A DNA stretch of 64,000 nt from Salisapilia sapeloensis (GCA_023334545.1 JAADVB010000082.1:1-64000); one strand, 5' to 3'; shown: positions 53,462 through 64,000, counted from the stretch's first letter. Notes: generated from the letters alone by a model not told the origin. Made by a program: numbers and translations.

Positions 53462-53691
53462 GGTCGGAGCTTGATGGAAATGGATCAATGAAGCGTACGT
53501 TGGAGGAATATTTCTACGTGTTGATGAAAAAGGCAAAATATGTTCAGACGTTCATGTAATGGTGTCCAGAGGGAGGCGACGACGATCGATCGTCGGAGGA
53601 TGGAAAGGAAGAAAAGAAGGCGAGAGGAACATAAGTCGGAAGCAAAGTATACATGTATCTTCAATTTCGATGATGAGTCAGTCGGATGCGA

Positions 53692-54834
53692 TTACACCGC
53701 CGGGCGAGGTGGTTGCAGTTCCTGCAGCGCCCGTTGGCGACACAGGCGCTGGACCTCCTCCGGTGCATTATCCAACATGGACTGGAGCAACGCGCGGGAC
53801 GGCGGGTCGCCACCAACCGGCAGCTTGCCCGCGAGCGACGGCTGCGATTGGCAGTACTGCTTGAAGAAATACAATGCGTCTTTGGTCGCACCAGGTGGCG
53901 CCGACACCGCGGATGGAGAGTACCGCAACTCGGCCTGCAGCTGCTCGGCCAAGTCAGCGGATGCGCCATCCTTGGGCTTTAGAAACTTACTAGCTACATA
54001 CGGCCAGGCTAGGATAGACTTAGTATCAAATGGACGATGCCACCCGGCCGGTTGGCCCGGTGGGAGCTCGTAGACTGGGTACAACTGAAGCTCTTTGTCG
54101 CCATCATCAACGCCCGCTTGCGCCTTGGTTGTGTCCGGTGGCAAAGGTCTACTCACTGCCTCCTTTTCATTCTTTACGGAACCTCTTTCCCGTCGATCGT
54201 TCACTTCTTCCGCCGATAGCTCCAGCTCCTCTTCGTCTGAGGACGGCTGGAGATCGTCCGTATCCGTCACAGGCGTCTGTCCGTACGCAATGAACTTCCA
54301 CAAACGCTGGCAATCGACCGCAGAGATCGTTAGCCGGTGCGTCTGGGCCATGCGGACGCTGATGTCGTCCCACTCGACGTGAGACGGGGCCACCTCCTTT
54401 TCCAGGGCGTCCGTGCAGTTCGCCTGGGCTTTGAGGTGGTCCAGGATCGTCTCGAGCAGGAGCTGGCACTCGGCAGGCGTGTACTTGCCCAAGACACGTC
54501 GCGACTGGATGCGCAGACTAGTGCCCGAGATGCCCATGGGAGTTAACGGAACTTGGGAATTTACTACTTTAGCTTTCGCCGGTCCTATACTACTTGTACT
54601 AGTACTCTTCGGAGGGTTGGACGGCCGAGACCGCCGCGCTCGCTTGGCATTGCTGCTGGCGGTCGTCCTGGCCTTCTTCGGCTCTCTCGCGCCGCTCGCC
54701 GACGCTGCTTCGTCCCGCTTCACCTTTGGCGGTGGTTGCTTGAGCTGCGGGTCTGAAGCATAGGCCGAGCGAGCCTTGCGCTGGCTCCGCCGCGGCGGCG
54801 TCGTCGACACGGAGAGATCGACCTGGTCGTCCAT
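53692..54834 (-). CDS. Nuclear protein with a Myb/SANT-like segment
   Basis: A single exon encodes 380 residues. The N-terminal 90 residues are basic and Ser/Pro-rich with nuclear-signal-like runs (RRSQRKARSAY, KRARRSRPSN). Residues about 110-180 form a three-helix SANT/Myb-like unit: YTPAECQLLLETILDHL, HVEWDDISVRMAQTH, and ISAVDCQRLWKFIAYG, with Trp at two of the three expected positions. An acidic stretch DEEELELSAEEVNDRRE follows, then YPVYELPPGQPAGWHRPFDT and a helical C-terminus. It is likely chromatin- or DNA-associated. The family appears oomycete-specific as far as I can tell. Confidence 0.7.
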   Translation of the reverse strand: MDDQVDLSVSTTPPRRSQRKARSAYASDPQLKQPPPKVKRDEAASASGAREPKKARTTASSNAKRARRSRPSNPPKSTSTSSIGPAKAKVVNSQVPLTPMGISGTSLRIQSRRVLGKYTPAECQLLLETILDHLKAQANCTDALEKEVAPSHVEWDDISVRMAQTHRLTISAVDCQRLWKFIAYGQTPVTDTDDLQPSSDEEELELSAEEVNDRRERGSVKNEKEAVSRPLPPDTTKAQAGVDDGDKELQLYPVYELPPGQPAGWHRPFDTKSILAWPYVASKFLKPKDGASADLAEQLQAELRYSPSAVSAPPGATKDALYFFKQYCQSQPSLAGKLPVGGDPPSRALLQSMLDNAPEEVQRLCRQRALQELQPPRPAV

Positions 54835-55307
54835 GCTCTTCCTCGTTTATGCGTTTGGAGAGGTAGTATAGAGGTTGAGAGGTTTTTGATGGCACGCGCG
54901 AATGTTGGTCCTGCAGCGCATGCACTTTTGGTAGTAGAGCCAGCACACGCAGCCACTGCGCTGGCGACATGGCTCATCCGCTAGGACTGCATAAAACTGA
55001 ACGCTTGCGATAAATCGATGCGGGTAGTAGAGTAGAGTCTAAGTTACCGGTAAATTCGAATTGCCGTGCGTTCAAATGAAGCCAGTCATGACTTTGTCCG
55101 CGTCCATCAAGGCATTCCGTATCGCTGCTTGTTCGTGGCTTGACTTGCCGCAAGTACGATCGTCGATCGCGCTAACTTTCTAGATATAACAGGTGCCTCG
55201 CGTCCTTTAGATCGACTTGATCCGTTCCTCCGTATCGCCTGGCATAACTTCAAGTTGGAGGCATAAAATGCCCTCATTTACATGCTAAGTCTCTTCCTGA
55301 AGAGATT
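54835..55307. other. Divergent promoter region, no gene
   Basis: This lies between the start of the Myb/SANT-like gene (minus) and XPC (plus). A TCATTTACATG run at about 55273-55283, 25 bases upstream of the XPC start, weakly resembles the oomycete initiator. No coding frame is credible. Confidence 0.4.
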
Positions 55308-56981
55308 ATGTCAGAAGAGGAGGAAGAGGACTTTGTATTCTCTTCTCCTGGAGACGAAGTAGATAATGAGAGTGATGTGGACTGGGAAGAGGTAGGGAAC
55401 GTTTCCTCCGAGTCGGAAGAGCAAAAAGAGACTGCTGTTCCAGACGTCGATTGGGCACAGGTGAGTCGCGACTTGGCCAAGGAAGACGCAAAGGCCCCTA
55501 AGACCAAGAAACGGAAGCGACCACTAAATAAAGTAGAAAAGGCTAGGCAGTTGTCATTGCACAAAACCCATCTATTACTCCTTATATCCAGCGTCCAGCA
55601 AGGCGTCAGGTCAAGTCAGTCTGTCCTGCTCCAAGGACTCTTGGTGTCGCTGACAGCTTCCAGTCGCTACGACTTGAAACGTCAGATCGACCGATCTACT
55701 TCCGAGTCTCTGGTGAATTTCGTCCTACCTTGCATTCTCCGTTGGTTTCAACAACATATAGTACCCATCGATTCGGATACCACCGGTCAGGAGGAATGGA
55801 CAGAAGCAGCACTGACTCAAGCCTTGTCGGATCGTAGAGCTACTAGCAGACAAATTATCTTGTTGTTTTTCATCTTGTGTCGCGGCCTGTCTCTCACCTG
55901 TCGTCTTGTGAGTGCCTTGGATCCGTTCTTGATCAAGGACTCCAAGGCGTTTGAGAAAGCGAGCGAGCGCCATGAGGAGTGGATGTGGCTGGAGGTATGG
56001 GACTGGCATGCATCCTCCTGGATTTCTGTCGATCCCTTCCGACAGCTCATCCACCGCCCTCTCGAGATGGAGGAGAGACGAGGTCCTGGTCTCATCTTCT
56101 CGTACGTCCTGGCTGTCGAGGCGAACGGAGCTCTGGCGGACGTATCAGCTCGATACACTAGTTCCTGGAGCAAGAGTCTCCTTCTTCGCATCGCTGACGA
56201 CTGGTTCCGTTCGACTCTCTCTCAATTCAACGCTCGTCTGCCTCTCGATGAAGAGACGGAGGAGAGGTTGGCACGAGAGGAGAGGCAGCTAACGAGTCGA
56301 AAGGCAGGAGACGCCATGCCGTCGAGTGCAGCTGGCTTTCGGAAGCATCAAGTCTACTGTCTAGAAAAACACTTGGGCAAGTACGAGACCATCTACCCTC
56401 GCAAGGCCGTGGGTGTCTTTGAAGGTGCCCCCGTCTTTCTCCGAAGTCACATCCAGACGCTACGGACGTCCTTCCAATGGCGTCGGCTAGGGAAGAACGT
56501 GAGGAAGGAGGAAAAGGAGAAGCCTACAAGACGAGAGAGTGGGCGGCAGAGTGTCGGACAGAAAGCCTTGTATGGCGAGTGGCAGACAGAGCTGGTGGAG
56601 GTTCCGTCTGTCGTGGACGGTCGTGTCCCGAAGAACTCGTACGGGAACATTGAGGTCTGGAGCGAGGCGCATATTCCCTCTGGAGGCACACACGTCCGTT
56701 TGCGTCATGCAGCCAAGTTGGCTGCCGAGTTAGGTATTGACTATGCTCCTGCCGTCGTGGGGTTTGAAGTCAAAGGCGGGAGGAACGTTCCGACCATCGA
56801 AGGTGTCATTGTACCGACGGACGCAGTGGGTGTCTTGGAGGAAGCATGTGAAGCAGAAGAGCAGCGTAGTATAGAGATAGCGATTCGAAAGCAGGAGCTA
56901 AAGGTAGTGAAGCGATGGGAGAAGCTGGCGAAGCGACTGTTGCTACAGAAGAGACTGGAAGACGAGTATGGCAAAGTCTAG
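55308..56981 (+). CDS. XPC: DNA repair protein XPC/RAD4
   Basis: A single exon encodes 557 residues. The start is very acidic (MSEEEEEDFVF...DVDWEEVG), followed by a basic stretch KTKKRKRPLNK. The transglutaminase-like fold of RAD4 lies in the middle (SRQIILLFFILCRGLSLTCRLV, HEEWMWLEVWDWHASSWISV, GLIFSYVLAVEANGALADVS). The beta-hairpin domains follow: BHD1 as HQVYCLEKHLGKYETIYPRK, and BHD2/3 as GNIEVWSEAHIPSGGTHVRL and VVGFEVKGGRNVPTIEGVIV. These hairpins insert into helix-distorting lesions at the start of global-genome nucleotide excision repair. It is shorter than human XPC, mainly in the linker. The 3' end is 6 bases from the CEP44 stop on the other strand. Confidence 0.93.
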   Translation: MSEEEEEDFVFSSPGDEVDNESDVDWEEVGNVSSESEEQKETAVPDVDWAQVSRDLAKEDAKAPKTKKRKRPLNKVEKARQLSLHKTHLLLLISSVQQGVRSSQSVLLQGLLVSLTASSRYDLKRQIDRSTSESLVNFVLPCILRWFQQHIVPIDSDTTGQEEWTEAALTQALSDRRATSRQIILLFFILCRGLSLTCRLVSALDPFLIKDSKAFEKASERHEEWMWLEVWDWHASSWISVDPFRQLIHRPLEMEERRGPGLIFSYVLAVEANGALADVSARYTSSWSKSLLLRIADDWFRSTLSQFNARLPLDEETEERLAREERQLTSRKAGDAMPSSAAGFRKHQVYCLEKHLGKYETIYPRKAVGVFEGAPVFLRSHIQTLRTSFQWRRLGKNVRKEEKEKPTRRESGRQSVGQKALYGEWQTELVEVPSVVDGRVPKNSYGNIEVWSEAHIPSGGTHVRLRHAAKLAAELGIDYAPAVVGFEVKGGRNVPTIEGVIVPTDAVGVLEEACEAEEQRSIEIAIRKQELKVVKRWEKLAKRLLLQKRLEDEYGKV

Positions 56982-56987
56982 GCTAGA

Positions 56988-58006
56988 TTAAGAAAAGTAG
57001 GCAGGCTCTGGCGGCCACGCGGCGAGCGGGTATGTCGGAGGGGGCGTCCGAGAGGTCGGTCGGACCTGCTGTTCCAAGGTCGAGACGCGGCTTTCGAGAC
57101 GACTGACGGCCTGCGTGAGGGTCGACGAGAGTCGGTCGATCTGGTCGCTGAGGCTCTGGACCATCTAGGACGGCGTTAGGATAATCGCAATCGCTTTTGT
57201 AAGCAAAGTACCTCGTGGACGTTTGCAACTGTCTCGTGGCACGAGCACTCGTGTCCTCTTTCTTGTCTTGCGAGTGGCTCAGTAGACGTGTGGTAGCTCA
57301 TGTTGTTGTCCTGCTGATTGGACGCGTCGGTGGCTACGTGTTTGTTGGTTTTGCCCTGCTGCTGGCGATGGATCTGCTGGAGGATGGCGGCTGTCTGGGA
57401 GCTGATGGTAGGCGATAGGACGTGGTTCTCCACTCGCACGCGTGGTGTTGGGCTGTATATACTAGATGAGAGGCATGTGGAGGGGATAAGAGCAAAAAGA
57501 GTACGTGGACGGTTCTCTCCAGACAGCATGCTGTCGACGTTTCTGGGCCTGGAGCTCATTATGCTTACTACGTATGTGCTCTAGGATGTCCGTGACGAGC
57601 TGCAGCTTGATCTTTTGGAAGTGGGGAGACAGGAACTGGGCGGGCGTGAGGGATGGAAAGTATCGAAATTCGTCTCGAGCGAGGCGAAAGACGCTTTCGA
57701 TGAATCTCACGTCCGACTTGCCGTACAGTTTATACTTCTACTAGCCTTATGAGGTTACTTTCTACTTTCTACTGGCTACGTACGTCTCGTACCTTGTTCG
57801 AAAGGAACTCGGCGATCAAGTGGGAGTAGTCGAGGAGAGCATAATGGAGTATCTGGAGCAAGTCTTTTACATTGCATTTCTCCAATCTACCTCTGTTGTT
57901 AGTACGTTCCTACCTAGAGATATGCATAGCAGTACGTGGCCGTGGCATTGTCTCGGTAGCGGACTGCCTGGAGGAGCGTATGGAGTCGAGCTGCCTGTGC
58001 TTCCAT
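56988..58006 (-). CDS. CEP44: Centrosomal protein CEP44 homologue
   Basis: Five small exons on the minus strand (58006-57936, 57886-57793, 57734-57505, 57461-57212, 57164-56988) splice in phase to 273 residues. The first three exons encode a CEP44 N-terminal domain: LHTLLQAVRYRDN, LLQILHYALLDYSHLIAEFL and SDVRFIESVFRLARDEFRYF, then LTPAQFLSPHFQKIKLQLVT, DILEHIRSKHNEL. This order matches the CEP44 spoke-like domain. The last exon is a coiled coil (LSDQIDRLSSTLTQAVSRLE) and a Pro-rich end. CEP44 binds the inner centriole wall and is needed for centriole-to-centrosome conversion in animals. Exon 4 begins with VRVENHVLS and is Gln/Ser-rich. Two alternative donors for exon 3 exist; both keep the frame. 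It lies head-to-head with the aldehyde dehydrogenase (145 bases). Confidence 0.85.
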
Positions 58007-58151
58007 CAGTATACAAACGACCTGTCATTGAAGTACCACCATCTCTCTTTATTACGTCCATTACAACTTCCTCTGCACCCAGATCCACTTTAATCACGAC
58101 ACCAGCACGTCACACGGGTCAAGTCATTCCTGTATTTGCACGCCCAAGACC

Positions 58152-59669
58152 ATGTCGACCGCCGAATCCATTGCTGGGGACCTCGTTGTCCTTCGAAAGT
58201 CCTTCCAGTCTGGCGCGACTCGGGACTTTAAGACTCGACAAGAGGTTCTGTCCAATCTCCAGCGGATGCTCGTCAAGGAGAAGGCTACGCTCAATGAAGC
58301 TCTGTACAAGGATCTGCATCGACATCCGACCGAGGGCTTCCTCATGGACACCAACGTCGTCTTGGCTGAGATCCAGCAGCACTTGGACTATATGGAGGAG
58401 TGGGGCGCGCCGGAACGCGTGTGGACCAACCTGCCCAACTGGCCCGGCTGGTCCTACATTCACAAGGATCCACTGGGCGTCGTCTGCGTCATAGGCACTT
58501 GGAACTGCCCTCTCAACGTCACACTCACGCCCATGGTCGGCGCCGTAGCTGCTGGTAATTGCGTCCTCTTGCGTCTACCCCTCCAAGGCACGAGTGACCA
58601 CACCAACGAGCTCCTGGCCACGCTCTTGCTCAAGTACCTTGGTAACCGCTACGTTCGGGTCGTCCGAGGCGACGCAGACGTGACGCATCTCGTGCTCAAG
58701 CAAAAGTTCGACCTGATCTTTTGCACGGGTGGACAGGAGCTAGGAAAGATGGTGGCACGTGCGGCCGCCGAGACGCTGACGCCGACGGTGCTGGAGCTAG
58801 GCGGCAAGTGTCCGACCATCGTCGACGGGTCCTTTAGTCTGGACGTGACTGCGAGGCGAGTGGCGATGGGGAGGTTCATGAACGCCGGTCAGATCTGCAT
58901 GTGTCCAGACTACGTTCTCGTCCACTCTTCCGTCGGAGATGAGCTGATTAACAAGTTGAAGAGAGTGCTGGAGGTGTTCTTTGGAGAAAACCCGCAGGAG
59001 AGTGATAGCTACTGTAGGTTGATTCATGAAAGAGCCTTCGATCGGATTACTAGTCTAGTGGAAACGGATAAAAAGTTTGTCGTGCATGGAGGCGACGGTG
59101 ATAGGCGAGACAAGTACGTCGCGCCGACGATCGTGAACTTTGGTAAGGACTGGGACGCCTTCGAGCAGAGCGCGAGTATGCAGTCCGAGATCTTCGGCCC
59201 GGTGCTCCCGGTCGTCTACTATGACGACCTGGACCAGGCGCTGGACTTTATTAACAAGAGAGACAAGCCACTAGCTCTATACGCTTTTACGTCGATCAAA
59301 GCGACTCGAACGCGAGTGCTGTCCGAGACGTCATCCGGCGGCGTCGTGATCAACGACTGTTTGGTGCATTTTACGAATTTCAACCTCCCGTTCGGAGGCG
59401 TGGGCGAGTCTGGCATGGGCAGCTACCATGGCAAGTTCAGCTACGACGCCTTTACGCACAAGCGAGCGGTGCTGTACAAGTACGCCGCTCTGGACGTCCG
59501 CCATCGCTACCTTCCGTACGACAAGGAGAAAGAGACGGTGATCAAGCTCCTGCTGAAGCCAGTGCCGATGAACGTGACGGTGTTGTTGCAAGCAGCCGTG
59601 TACTCGTTCCTCCTGTGCTTCATTGCGCTTGCCTTTGCTCCGTTGGCCGAGCAGTACGGATACGTCTAA
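58152..59669 (+). CDS. Membrane-anchored aldehyde dehydrogenase, ALDH3/FALDH type
   Basis: A single exon encodes 505 residues. It has an ALDH3-class N-terminus without presequence. The catalytic motifs are GTWNCPLNVTLTP (Asn in the oxyanion hole), LELGGKCPTIVD (general base Glu) and MNAGQICMCPDYV (nucleophile Cys). FTS-like TGGQELGKMVARAA and GGVVINDCLVHFTNFNLPFGGVGESGMG also fit. The last 30 residues form a hydrophobic helix (VTVLLQAAVYSFLLCFIALAFA) and a short tail, as in microsomal fatty aldehyde dehydrogenases, so it is tail-anchored in the ER or peroxisome with the active site in the cytosol. It oxidises long-chain aliphatic aldehydes to fatty acids with NAD. The Cys-Met-Cys at the active site is a small variation on the usual GQxCxxPDY. 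Confidence 0.92.
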   Translation: MSTAESIAGDLVVLRKSFQSGATRDFKTRQEVLSNLQRMLVKEKATLNEALYKDLHRHPTEGFLMDTNVVLAEIQQHLDYMEEWGAPERVWTNLPNWPGWSYIHKDPLGVVCVIGTWNCPLNVTLTPMVGAVAAGNCVLLRLPLQGTSDHTNELLATLLLKYLGNRYVRVVRGDADVTHLVLKQKFDLIFCTGGQELGKMVARAAAETLTPTVLELGGKCPTIVDGSFSLDVTARRVAMGRFMNAGQICMCPDYVLVHSSVGDELINKLKRVLEVFFGENPQESDSYCRLIHERAFDRITSLVETDKKFVVHGGDGDRRDKYVAPTIVNFGKDWDAFEQSASMQSEIFGPVLPVVYYDDLDQALDFINKRDKPLALYAFTSIKATRTRVLSETSSGGVVINDCLVHFTNFNLPFGGVGESGMGSYHGKFSYDAFTHKRAVLYKYAALDVRHRYLPYDKEKETVIKLLLKPVPMNVTVLLQAAVYSFLLCFIALAFAPLAEQYGYV

Positions 59670-59798
59670 GGCAAATGTAGCCAAGTCCAAAGTTGTCGTG
59701 TTTTCCGTTGTCTTGTTGTGAGTGGCATTGTATAGCTTATCGTCTTCTTCCGTCCAGCGCAAGTGGCTGCATCCATCGACTGCGCTTGTCTGTGCGTC

Positions 59799-61200
<1,402 letters not shown>

Positions 61201-61258
61201 GTAGACAAGTACGAGGTAAAGCAAAAGTTTCTTTTCAATTCGGTCGATTCGTCTCGAG

Positions 61259-63562
61259 TTACGAGCAGCTAGCTGCTAAGAGTGCGACGTGGGCCTTGAC
61301 GACACTGGCCGTCTGCTCCACTGCTAGACGGTCTTCCGCTGCTTGGACCCAGTCCTTGGCGAGGGAAGCAGAGACACCCGTGAGGCTCTTCATCTCGGTC
61401 ACAGCAGCATCAACGTCTCCTGCCTTGAGCGCATACTCTGCTCGAGAGAATACAGCGTCTGCGTCTTGCCCGTCGATCGGACCTCCCGGCGGGATCACGA
61501 GGTAGGAGAGTGCGGCACCAGTCATCTGTCCTAGGATGCCACTGCCTTCCGGCGCGAGAGAAGCACGTCTCGCAGCCTTCTTGACGACTCGGAAGCGGTC
61601 CTGCAGCTGACTAACGGACGCTGCTCCGTCCTGAATGACGGAAGGAGAGAGGGACTGGATGGCCGCGGCGATGAAAGGGTCTTGCTTCCCTGCATCCCGG
61701 AGGGCCTTGACCTCGTTTTGAAGCGGTTTGGCTGCTTCGAGACGGTTGGAGAGCGCCATAGCCGCGACAGAGGCTTGGTGCACTTGATGGCTAAAGGCTT
61801 CGTACATGGAGCTCGAGTCCAAGACGTCGTGGAGCGCCCGGAGTTCATCTTGATAGGCTTGTAGCTGCTTGGTACGCTCCTGACGCTCCCGAGTGACAGC
61901 TTGTAGCATCTCTTGTTGTTTCTGCTCCAGCTCTTTCTTTAAATGCGCTTCGAGACCCTCTTGCTCCTTGGTAAAAGCTTTTCGAAGACGATCGAGAAGC
62001 TTCTGACGTTCCGTTTCTAAATCCTTTTGCAATTGAAGCGCATAGTCTTTCTCTAGTTGCTGGATCTGAGACTCGAGTTTCGCTTGGAGCTCCTGGCGTT
62101 GAGATTCCAACGCGCGTTTTTCATGCTGCGCGTGGAGAGCATGCTGCTCTTCTAAGACGTGCCCAGTGCTCTTGTGCGTCTCGTCCTGGATCGAAGACAA
62201 GGCGTCTTGGAGACGAAGAGATTCCCATTGAGCACGGTGCTTCATCTCGGTCGCGAGCTGCGCCACGCGGACGACGAGAGAGGAGCGTTCAAGGCTGTCG
62301 ATGCCCTCGAGATACTGCTTGTCGATGTCCTTGTGGACGTCTTGAGCCTGCTTCTGCATCTCTTCGAGGACCTGGCGGGTGGAAGAGCGTAGTTGCTGCT
62401 CGATTTTGGACTTGAGGACTTCTGGGTTGGACTCAACAGAGAGTTTATCGAGCTCTTGGTCGGTGTACGTGTAGTCATCGGGGACGGACGCAGAGTTCTC
62501 GACTAAGACCATGCGGCCGTCTTCTTCCGAGATGGTGTGGTGGTAGTCCCACTTTTCCTTCTTCTTCTCTCCGTTCGGAAGCGTCGTGACCTTGGTGCGT
62601 TTCGTGTACACCTTTGTCTTTCCGTCCTCGACCTTGGTCACGGTTTCCTCCTTGACCTTGCTCTTTTCGCCCTTCTTCTTTTCTTCCTTGGCTCTCTTCT
62701 TTTCCTCCTTGGCCTTTTTCTTTTCTTCCTTTTCCTTGGCCTTCTTCTCCTCCTTTTCTTTCTTTTCCGGATCGTCCTTGTCCTCCTTCTTATCCTTGTC
62801 GTCCTTCTTTTCTTTCTTCTTTTCTTTCTTCTCTTCCTTTTTGTCTTTTTCTTCCTTGTCTTTTTTCTTTTCTTTCTTCTCGTCCTTGTCTTTCTTTTCC
62901 TTTTTGTCCTCCTTGTCTTTCTTTTCTTTCTTCTCATCCTTTTTGTCTTCCTTGTCTTTCTTTTCTTTCTTTTCCTTCTTTTCCTCCTTCTTGTCCTTCT
63001 TGTCCTTCTTGTCCTTCTTGTCCTTCTTGTCGTCCTTGTCGTCCTTGGCCTTGGCGTCCGTCTTTTGACCGTTCGAGATAGCAGCACTGAGTTGCTCTGG
63101 CGTCTTGGACTCATCCACCTTCTTCTCCGGCGTCTTGGGCGAACCGGTGACGCTTGCGACCACGTCGCTATGCTTGACGGACTCCACAACTGAATTCAGC
63201 TTGTCTGCTGCGCTCGGCTGGGACTTGACGAGCTCTCGGAACTGTTCCCACTGTTCGTTCCCTTTCAGCTGCTCGGGGTTCCAGCTCGGGTTCTGACGGA
63301 CGTAGATGGCTGCACCGGCCGGCGCTGACAGTGCCGTCAGCAACAGCAGCTTGCCCAGTCCACTGCCACCACTGGAAGACTCTTCTACCGGCGGGGGAAG
63401 CTCCTTTTGCCACTTACCTCCTTCCACTTCGCCAGCCTTGCTCGGCGTCTTGCTGCTCTCCGGGACTTTGTCGTTGCTCTTATTCGATAGGAATCTGCGT
63501 GTGCTGCTCTTGGTCGAAGCCATAGCACGAACGGCAGCTCGGGGCTTGCTGCGTAGCATCAT
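61259..63562 (-). CDS. MIC60: MICOS subunit MIC60 (mitofilin)
   Basis: The product is 767 residues from the ATG at 63562. A basic presequence (MMLRSKPRAAVRAMASTKSS) is followed by a single inner-membrane helix (LGKLLLLTALSAPAGAAIYV). The intermembrane-space part contains a long Lys/Asp/Glu tract (see repeat at about 62650-63060), then coiled coil (VLEEQHALHAQHEKRALESQ and on), and ends with the mitofilin signature: VLDSSSMYEAFSHQVHQASV, LSNRLEAAKPLQNEVKALRD, LVIPPGGPIDGQDADAVFSR, AEYALKAGDVDAAVTEMKSL. MIC60 shapes crista junctions together with MIC10 and MIC19. It has no introns. Confidence 0.92.
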   Translation of the reverse strand: MMLRSKPRAAVRAMASTKSSTRRFLSNKSNDKVPESSKTPSKAGEVEGGKWQKELPPPVEESSSGGSGLGKLLLLTALSAPAGAAIYVRQNPSWNPEQLKGNEQWEQFRELVKSQPSAADKLNSVVESVKHSDVVASVTGSPKTPEKKVDESKTPEQLSAAISNGQKTDAKAKDDKDDKKDKKDKKDKKDKKEEKKEKKEKKDKEDKKDEKKEKKDKEDKKEKKDKDEKKEKKKDKEEKDKKEEKKEKKKEKKDDKDKKEDKDDPEKKEKEEKKAKEKEEKKKAKEEKKRAKEEKKKGEKSKVKEETVTKVEDGKTKVYTKRTKVTTLPNGEKKKEKWDYHHTISEEDGRMVLVENSASVPDDYTYTDQELDKLSVESNPEVLKSKIEQQLRSSTRQVLEEMQKQAQDVHKDIDKQYLEGIDSLERSSLVVRVAQLATEMKHRAQWESLRLQDALSSIQDETHKSTGHVLEEQHALHAQHEKRALESQRQELQAKLESQIQQLEKDYALQLQKDLETERQKLLDRLRKAFTKEQEGLEAHLKKELEQKQQEMLQAVTRERQERTKQLQAYQDELRALHDVLDSSSMYEAFSHQVHQASVAAMALSNRLEAAKPLQNEVKALRDAGKQDPFIAAAIQSLSPSVIQDGAASVSQLQDRFRVVKKAARRASLAPEGSGILGQMTGAALSYLVIPPGGPIDGQDADAVFSRAEYALKAGDVDAAVTEMKSLTGVSASLAKDWVQAAEDRLAVEQTASVVKAHVALLAASCS
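62650..63060 (-). repeat. Lys/Asp/Glu low-complexity tract inside MIC60
   Basis: About 135 codons are built almost only from AAG/AAA, GAC, GAG/GAA in short irregular units such as KKDKKDKKDKK, EKKEKKDKED and KAKEEKKRAKEEKK. On the plus strand this reads as CTT/TCC-rich sequence, which produces long Phe/Leu/Ser-rich shadow frames. The tract lies between the membrane helix and the coiled coil. Confidence 0.85.
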
Positions 63563-63735
63563 GATCACGTAGCTCTCCGCCTCTCGTTCAGATCTCGATC
63601 GATGCCGTGTATATGGTCGCTATTTAGTTTCTAGAACTAGTTTACTATCTCAAAGATAAAACTACACCTTTGACACGATATTCGACAACGAAATGATCAA
63701 ATGCAATTGACTTGGCTTTTGTATACTGCAAGAAA

Positions 63736-64000
63736 CTAGACTTTGGTAGGGAAGCGACGTGCATGGTTGACTTGCATTTGCATCTGAGCGATCTCGTGGT
63801 GGATGTAGAGGTGGGAGGACTTGCGACTCTTCTTGCGTTGGCGTAGAGCTGTCTTGGCTTCATTCTCGAGCGCGTCGTATTTGGCGCGGAGATGCTGACA
63901 TTGGGTCTTGCAACGAGAGACGTCCTGAGATGCACGCTCTGTGGCTTGATTCTGATAGCGATGGAGTGTTGAGTCGAAATGAGCTTGTCTTTTTTGTCGC
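63736..64000 (-). CDS. 3' end of a coiled-coil protein gene (partial)
   Basis: A minus-strand frame enters from the right edge and stops at 63736. It encodes 88 visible residues: RQAHFDSTLHRYQNQATERA, SRCKTQCQHLRAKYDALENE, KTALRQRKKSRKSSHLYIHH and a final EIAQMQMQVNHARRFPTKV. It is helical and basic, consistent with a coiled-coil C-terminus. The family cannot be judged from this fragment. Confidence 0.6.
   Translation of the reverse strand, partial: RQKRQAHFDSTLHRYQNQATERASQDVSRCKTQCQHLRAKYDALENEAKTALRQRKKSRKSSHLYIHHEIAQMQMQVNHARRFPTKV

Noticed and set aside
62537-63193. Leu/Phe-rich plus-strand frame resembling a membrane protein
   Set aside because: It is the antisense reading of the Lys/Asp/Glu codons of MIC60, so the hydrophobicity is an artefact.

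Overview
The window reads as nuclear DNA of an oomycete (stramenopile). Genes are intron-poor with short GT-AG introns of about 43-215 bases, and neighbours are often 6-50 bases apart. The families fit oomycetes: a START plus FYVE-like zinc-finger paralogue cluster, WRKY19-type Cys/His repeats, a P450 relic, and possible oomycete-type initiator elements (TCATT...TTT). A CEP44 homologue suggests a lineage that still builds centrioles or flagella, so probably one with zoospores. I cannot name the species.

Region 1 (about 0.6-19.7 kb) is an accessory lipid-themed cluster. Three START/FYVE-like genes (A, B, C) lie on the plus strand. They are followed by a large tandem-domain sterol/lipid-type glycosyltransferase, then two more START/FYVE-like genes (D, E) on the minus strand. 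A pairs with E and B pairs with D, both outer ends carry a cytochrome P450 relic in matching orientation, and the A-B spacer resembles the D-E spacer. The block [P450 relic-A-B] therefore exists as a diverged inverted segmental duplication. D is cut short where the inner edge of its arm lies.

Region 2 (19.7-24.1 kb) holds a secreted or membrane-anchored GH1 beta-glucosidase and a gene-poor stretch with a decayed acidic Asp/Asn/Glu-rich reading frame.

Region 3 (24.1-42.4 kb) is a compact housekeeping block: PX-domain protein, SAM methyltransferase, OST48, exocyst SEC6, a CPSF30-like CCCH protein that also carries YTH, DCD and KH domains, PRP18, eIF2B-beta, NCA2, a methylmalonyl-CoA epimerase-like VOC protein, a coiled-coil/NTF2-like protein, and a long coiled-coil protein with a GOLD-like domain.

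Region 4 (42.4-52.8 kb) is nearly gene-free. Its core (about 43.56-46.37 kb) is a sharply AT-rich island whose strand composition flips from A>T, C>G to T>A, G>C. That pattern is compatible with a replication origin or a diatom-like centromere. One SDR gene lies beside it. Further right are a LINE-type endonuclease relic and an unidentified decayed gene.

Region 5 (52.8-64 kb) is again compact: WRKY19-like repeat protein, a Myb/SANT-like nuclear protein, XPC/RAD4, CEP44, a membrane-anchored aldehyde dehydrogenase, an AGC kinase, MIC60 with an extreme Lys/Asp/Glu tract, and a coiled-coil gene running off the end.

The two signals most worth following are the CCCH-YTH-DCD-KH fusion and the AT-rich island with skew inversion. 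Exon borders were placed by eye from splice consensus, reading phase and paralogue comparison.
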